33,951 nucleotides of DNA from Candidatus Neomarinimicrobiota bacterium (GTDB lineage: Bacteria > Fidelibacterota > Marinisomatia > SCGC-AAA003-L08 > TS1B11): positions 1-33,951 of the forward strand of contig JADFSS010000016.1 in the NCBI GenBank assembly GCA_022560655.1. The letters run 5' to 3'. The position numbers and the translations under genes were made by a program. The notes under the pieces were generated by a model, which had not been told where the DNA came from, did no database searches, and worked only from the letters and a program-made list of their open reading frames with translations. Positions 31,717-33,951 of this stretch are shown piece after piece. Position 1 is the first letter of the stretch. Every line of letters starts with the position of its first letter.

Positions 31717-32592
31717 ATGACTGCCAACAACGCTAAGTCCGCCGCGAGGCAACCGCTAGCTCTCAGGATTATCCGGGCTATCACCGTGTTCCTGTGCAGG
31801 GTTTCACCGGCTCTGGCCACCAGGTGGGCTGACAAGCTCTTTTTCACCCCCAACTCGCCCAAAAGGCCTGCGTCCGAACGACCGTATTACGATTCGGCGG
31901 ACAAGTCCAGCTATGCTTTTGAGGGCCGGAGGGTGGCCCTTTATCAATGGGGGGCCGGAGAGCAGACGGTACTGCTGGTGCACGGCTGGGGCAGCCGGGG
32001 AACCCGCCTTGGGCACCTGGCAGAGCCGCTAAATCTGAGGGGCTACCGTGTTGTAACCGTCGACTTGCCGGCCCACGGCGATTCAGATGGCAAGACGACC
32101 AACCTCCCCGAGATAGTAGAACTGCTGGCGCGCCTGCACGAGGAGTTCGCCCCCGTGCATGCCATGGTGGGGCACTCGTTCGGAGGGCTGGCCACCGTGG
32201 CGGCGCTCCACAAGCACAGACTGCCCGTTAAGAGGGTGGTGCTCATTGCAGCGCCCTACTCCATGGACTATGTCTTTGACCAGTTTGCCGAGAAAATCAG
32301 CCTGACCCCCAAAGTCAGGGCGCGGCTGGCCTCCAGGATCGTTGAGCGTTTCGAGCGCACCCGGCAGGTCAACGTTTACGACTTCTCGCCCGACCGGCTG
32401 GTGGCCTCTCTCGTAATGCCATTCCTGGTGGTTCACGACAAGGAGGACCGGGAAGTAGCGTTCGAGCAAGGGGTGGGATTTGCGCAGGGTCTGCCGGACG
32501 TCGAATTCATAGGCACGGAGGGTCTCGGCCACCGACGGCTTCTCAGAGACGAGGGGGTGGTCAAGGCGCTCATCGAGTTTATCGCCCAATAG
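31717..32592 (+). CDS. Alpha/beta-fold hydrolase
   Basis: This 291-residue serine hydrolase has unknown substrate. The canonical triad is visible: nucleophile Ser154 in GHSFGG, Asp244 in VVHDKEDREV and His272 in GLGHRRLL. HGWGSRG at 89-95 supplies the oxyanion loop, and VVTVDLPAHGDSDG at 112-125 is typical. Residues about 1-60 precede the fold and include a hydrophobic stretch (ALRIIRAITVFLCRVSPALA) that could anchor it to the membrane. No neighbour points to a pathway. Confidence 0.85.
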   Translation: MTANNAKSAARQPLALRIIRAITVFLCRVSPALATRWADKLFFTPNSPKRPASERPYYDSADKSSYAFEGRRVALYQWGAGEQTVLLVHGWGSRGTRLGHLAEPLNLRGYRVVTVDLPAHGDSDGKTTNLPEIVELLARLHEEFAPVHAMVGHSFGGLATVAALHKHRLPVKRVVLIAAPYSMDYVFDQFAEKISLTPKVRARLASRIVERFERTRQVNVYDFSPDRLVASLVMPFLVVHDKEDREVAFEQGVGFAQGLPDVEFIGTEGLGHRRLLRDEGVVKALIEFIAQ

Positions 32593-32601
32593 CGACCGAT
32601 G

Positions 32602-32904
32602 ATGCACGAGTTGGCTGCCTGTGCCGCGGATAGGACTCGAACCCGACCTGCCCCCCAAAGTCTTGAACCCGAGCGCATGGCGTTAGTCAGTGACCAAAAA
32701 AGATGCAATCTTTATCGGAAGGGACAGATCGTCTTCTATGAATGCAATCCTCCCTATGGCCTCTTTTGAATTAACTCAGGAAGGGTGAAGCTCTTCAGGA
32801 CGATGCCGGAAGTATGGAATCGGAACAGGGTACTGGCTGCACCATCTAGCGATATCTATGATATGGAAGTGTCGACGTATATCCTTGAGAGCCACACACA
32901 GTAA
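32602..32904 (+). pseudogene. Decayed Crp/FNR-type regulator, N-terminal cyclic-nucleotide-binding-like region only
   Basis: In one frame from an ATG at 32602 (or 32677) the translation reads ...YRKGQIVFYECNPPYGLF, then TGA at 32767-32769, then INSGRVKLFRTMPEVW... to a TAA at 32902-32904. This matches the Crp/FNR sensory-domain pattern (y-KkGq-iFyegnpp-GLfcI-sGrVKLfrt), with the stop exactly where homologues usually have Cys. After RVKLFRT the similarity fades, and neither the rest of the beta-roll nor the DNA-binding helix-turn-helix is present. I judge it a pseudogene remnant. Selenocysteine readthrough is very unlikely because the rest of the gene is missing. Confidence 0.6.
32622..32643 (-). 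other. tRNA 3'-end-like fragment (T-loop and acceptor side)
   Basis: On the minus strand the segment reads GGTTCGAGTCCTATCCGCGGCA. That looks like a tRNA T-loop (TTCGAGT) followed by the 3' acceptor strand (CCGCGGC plus A). No matching 5' acceptor strand (GCCGCGG) or anticodon arm is found within tRNA distance, and the T-stem is poorly paired. It could be an integration-site remnant or chance resemblance. It overlaps the decayed Crp/FNR gene. Confidence 0.3.
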
Positions 32905-32933
32905 TTGAGCAATAAATTTGCTAGAAACGGATA

Positions 32934-33557
32934 ATGATTATGACCGCACCGCAACCATATGCTTTTCCCTTTACCCTGCCTGAGGGCGACAACGTACTTC
33001 TACGCCAGGTATTGCCGACGGATAAAGAGCGCCTTCGGGAGGGTCTACGCCAGCTCTCTCCCCGCTCGCGTTATCTGCGGTTTTTCTCATCGGTGGATCA
33101 TCTGACGGAAAGCCAGCTTGACTATCTTACGAACCCAGACCAGATCGACCACGTCGCCTGGGGCGCCATCAATCCGGCGATTCCCGATCTCCGTGGTTTG
33201 GGAATCGCACGCTTTATACGCCAGGACGACCCGCCGGATAGCGCGGAGATTGCCATCACCATCGCTGATGATTATCAGCATCGGGGCCTGGGGAAAGTGC
33301 TCCTGGGGATCCTCTATCTGCTCGCAGGCCTAAGAGGTATTCGGTCACTGCGAGGTATTCTACTGCCTGAAAATCGGGCCGTAGCCCACAGATTGCAGGA
33401 TATCGGGGCCAGGCTGACGCGGGAAGGCAATCTGTTTCAATTGGCGCTCCCGGTGCATCAGGACTTGTCCCACTTGCCGGCAACACAATCGGGTGAAATG
33501 TTCCGGATTCTGCTGCATAACCTGAACACCCAACTGGGCCTCGGCGCCGGCATATAG
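32934..33557 (+). CDS. GNAT-family N-acetyltransferase
   Basis: This 207-residue acetyl-CoA-dependent acetyltransferase opens with VLLRQVLPTDKERLREGLRQLSPRSRYLRFF, a pattern shared with Pat-type protein lysine acetyltransferases. The acetyl-CoA pyrophosphate loop is QHRGLGKVLL (about 115-124), and the acidic strand AEIAITI (about 104-110) precedes it. Substrate is unknown. In mycobacterial Pat a cyclic-nucleotide domain is fused to a similar GNAT domain; here a decayed Crp/FNR-like sensory domain lies just upstream, but as a separate, broken frame. The ATG at 32934 has no strong ribosome-binding site; a second ATG at 32940 is possible. Confidence 0.82.
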   Translation: MIMTAPQPYAFPFTLPEGDNVLLRQVLPTDKERLREGLRQLSPRSRYLRFFSSVDHLTESQLDYLTNPDQIDHVAWGAINPAIPDLRGLGIARFIRQDDPPDSAEIAITIADDYQHRGLGKVLLGILYLLAGLRGIRSLRGILLPENRAVAHRLQDIGARLTREGNLFQLALPVHQDLSHLPATQSGEMFRILLHNLNTQLGLGAGI

Positions 33558-33851
33558 CGGATTCTCTCCGACAGCAGGCCTTGTGAGCGTTCAAGTATAG
33601 TCAATTCCTTAATTCCGTCTACCCGCTTGCGTTTGCAGTGAGCTCAGCTTGAGGTCTGCCAACTGCCACTGCCGACGGATCCCGTCGGGAAGAACGGTTA
33701 GGGTGTCATCCGCCTGCTGGCGGGGTTAACTCAGCAAAAGTGCCTCTTAGCAATAACACTCCAGTGGTCCACAATGCTCTGACGCCGTACAGACACAAAG
33801 CCCCTTCCGCTGTCAGCAGGGGCTATTTGAAAATTGATGGCCGGCCCTTGT
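33558..33851. other. Convergent intergenic region
   Basis: About 290 bases lie between the GNAT gene and the minus-strand gene at the right edge. It holds a perfect 7-bp hairpin CCGACGG/CCGTCGG at 33672-33688 without a T-run, and a terminator-like hairpin at 33799-33824. No ORF of interest is seen. Confidence 0.5.
33799..33824 (-). terminator. Probable terminator of the right-edge membrane protein gene
   Basis: Read on the minus strand, AGCCCC (33824-33819) pairs with GGGGCT (33804-33799) with an inner GCTG/CAGC pairing, followed by TTGTGTCTGT. It is about 28 nt after the minus-strand stop. The T-run is interrupted, so strength is moderate. Confidence 0.5.
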
Positions 33852-33951
33852 TTAGAAGCCCGGAACCCTGGCTGATTTCTTATAAAGCCAGGCCACCACC
33901 AGCCAGCCGATGGCGATGATTACCAGCATACCCAGCCAGGCTGTGCCGGTC
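33852..33951 (-). CDS. Membrane protein C-terminus (partial, runs off right edge)
   Basis: Reading in from the right edge, the minus strand encodes about 32 residues ending in TAA at 33852-33854. One membrane helix (WLGMLVIIAIGWLVVAWLY) is followed by a short basic tail KKSARVPGF. This looks like the last helix of a polytopic transporter or membrane enzyme, but the fragment is too short to name. A terminator-like hairpin follows at 33799-33824, which supports this being a real gene end. Confidence 0.6.
   Translation of the reverse strand, partial: TGTAWLGMLVIIAIGWLVVAWLYKKSARVPGF

Noticed and set aside
32767-32769. TGA as selenocysteine codon in a Crp/FNR protein
   Set aside because: No obvious selenocysteine element was seen, the downstream half of the domain is degenerate and the DNA-binding domain is missing; a pseudogene is simpler.
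1-33951. CRISPR arrays, insertion sequences, rRNA or complete tRNA genes
   Set aside because: No regularly spaced repeats, transposase frames, terminal repeats or complete cloverleaf sequences were found by reading both strands.

Overview
The window is about 34 kb of moderately high-GC bacterial DNA with dense coding. The organism is probably a member of the FCB-related candidate phyla (Marinimicrobia, Calditrichota, KSB1 or Latescibacteria type). This is an inference from the FlgD/T9SS-type sorting domain on the large secreted protease, the split b6-like cytochrome b with a HEAT-repeat partner, and the plant-like TyrA. No ribosomal marker is present to settle it.

Layout. (1) Positions 1-3877, minus strand: a cytochrome bc/b6f-type quinol-oxidising complex (HEAT-repeat membrane protein, Rieske protein, cytochrome b6-like subunit, C-terminal cytochrome b subunit, and the start of a membrane-anchored coiled-coil protein that runs off the left edge). 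An orphan SAM methyltransferase lies upstream. (2) Positions 5140-20209, plus strand: the core of the window, a very compact aromatic amino acid supraoperon. The order is chorismate mutase, a small Arg-rich ORF, a leader peptide with attenuator, trpE-G-D-C-F-B-A, pheA, tyrA, aroF, aroA, aroE, aroC, aroK, aroB, aroQ. It encodes all seven shikimate-pathway steps, all tryptophan steps, and the committed Phe and Tyr steps; only an aromatic aminotransferase is missing. From trpE on, most junctions are 4-nt overlaps or direct abutments. (3) Positions 20226-26811, minus strand: a hybrid sensor histidine kinase and a secreted subtilisin-like protease. (4) Positions 26812-33951, mostly plus strand: a hairpin-rich non-coding stretch, a glycosyltransferase, a lone flagellin with a near-consensus promoter, two poorly known envelope proteins, an alpha/beta hydrolase, a decayed Crp/FNR gene, a GNAT acetyltransferase, and the end of a minus-strand membrane protein.

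The most exciting element is the attenuator in front of trpE. An 18-codon leader ORF (5796-5852) contains the run Phe-Phe-Tyr-Tyr-Trp-Trp-Phe. It is followed by segments that can form mutually exclusive protector, antiterminator and terminator stems, and the terminator's U-tract touches the trpE start codon. By the logic of classical ribosome-mediated attenuation, this one switch would sense shortage of any of the three aromatic amino acids and open the whole shikimate/Trp/Phe/Tyr supraoperon, with chorismate mutase encoded upstream of the switch. The leader ORF has no clear Shine-Dalgarno of its own and begins one nucleotide after the stop of the small Arg-rich ORF, so it may be translationally coupled to it.
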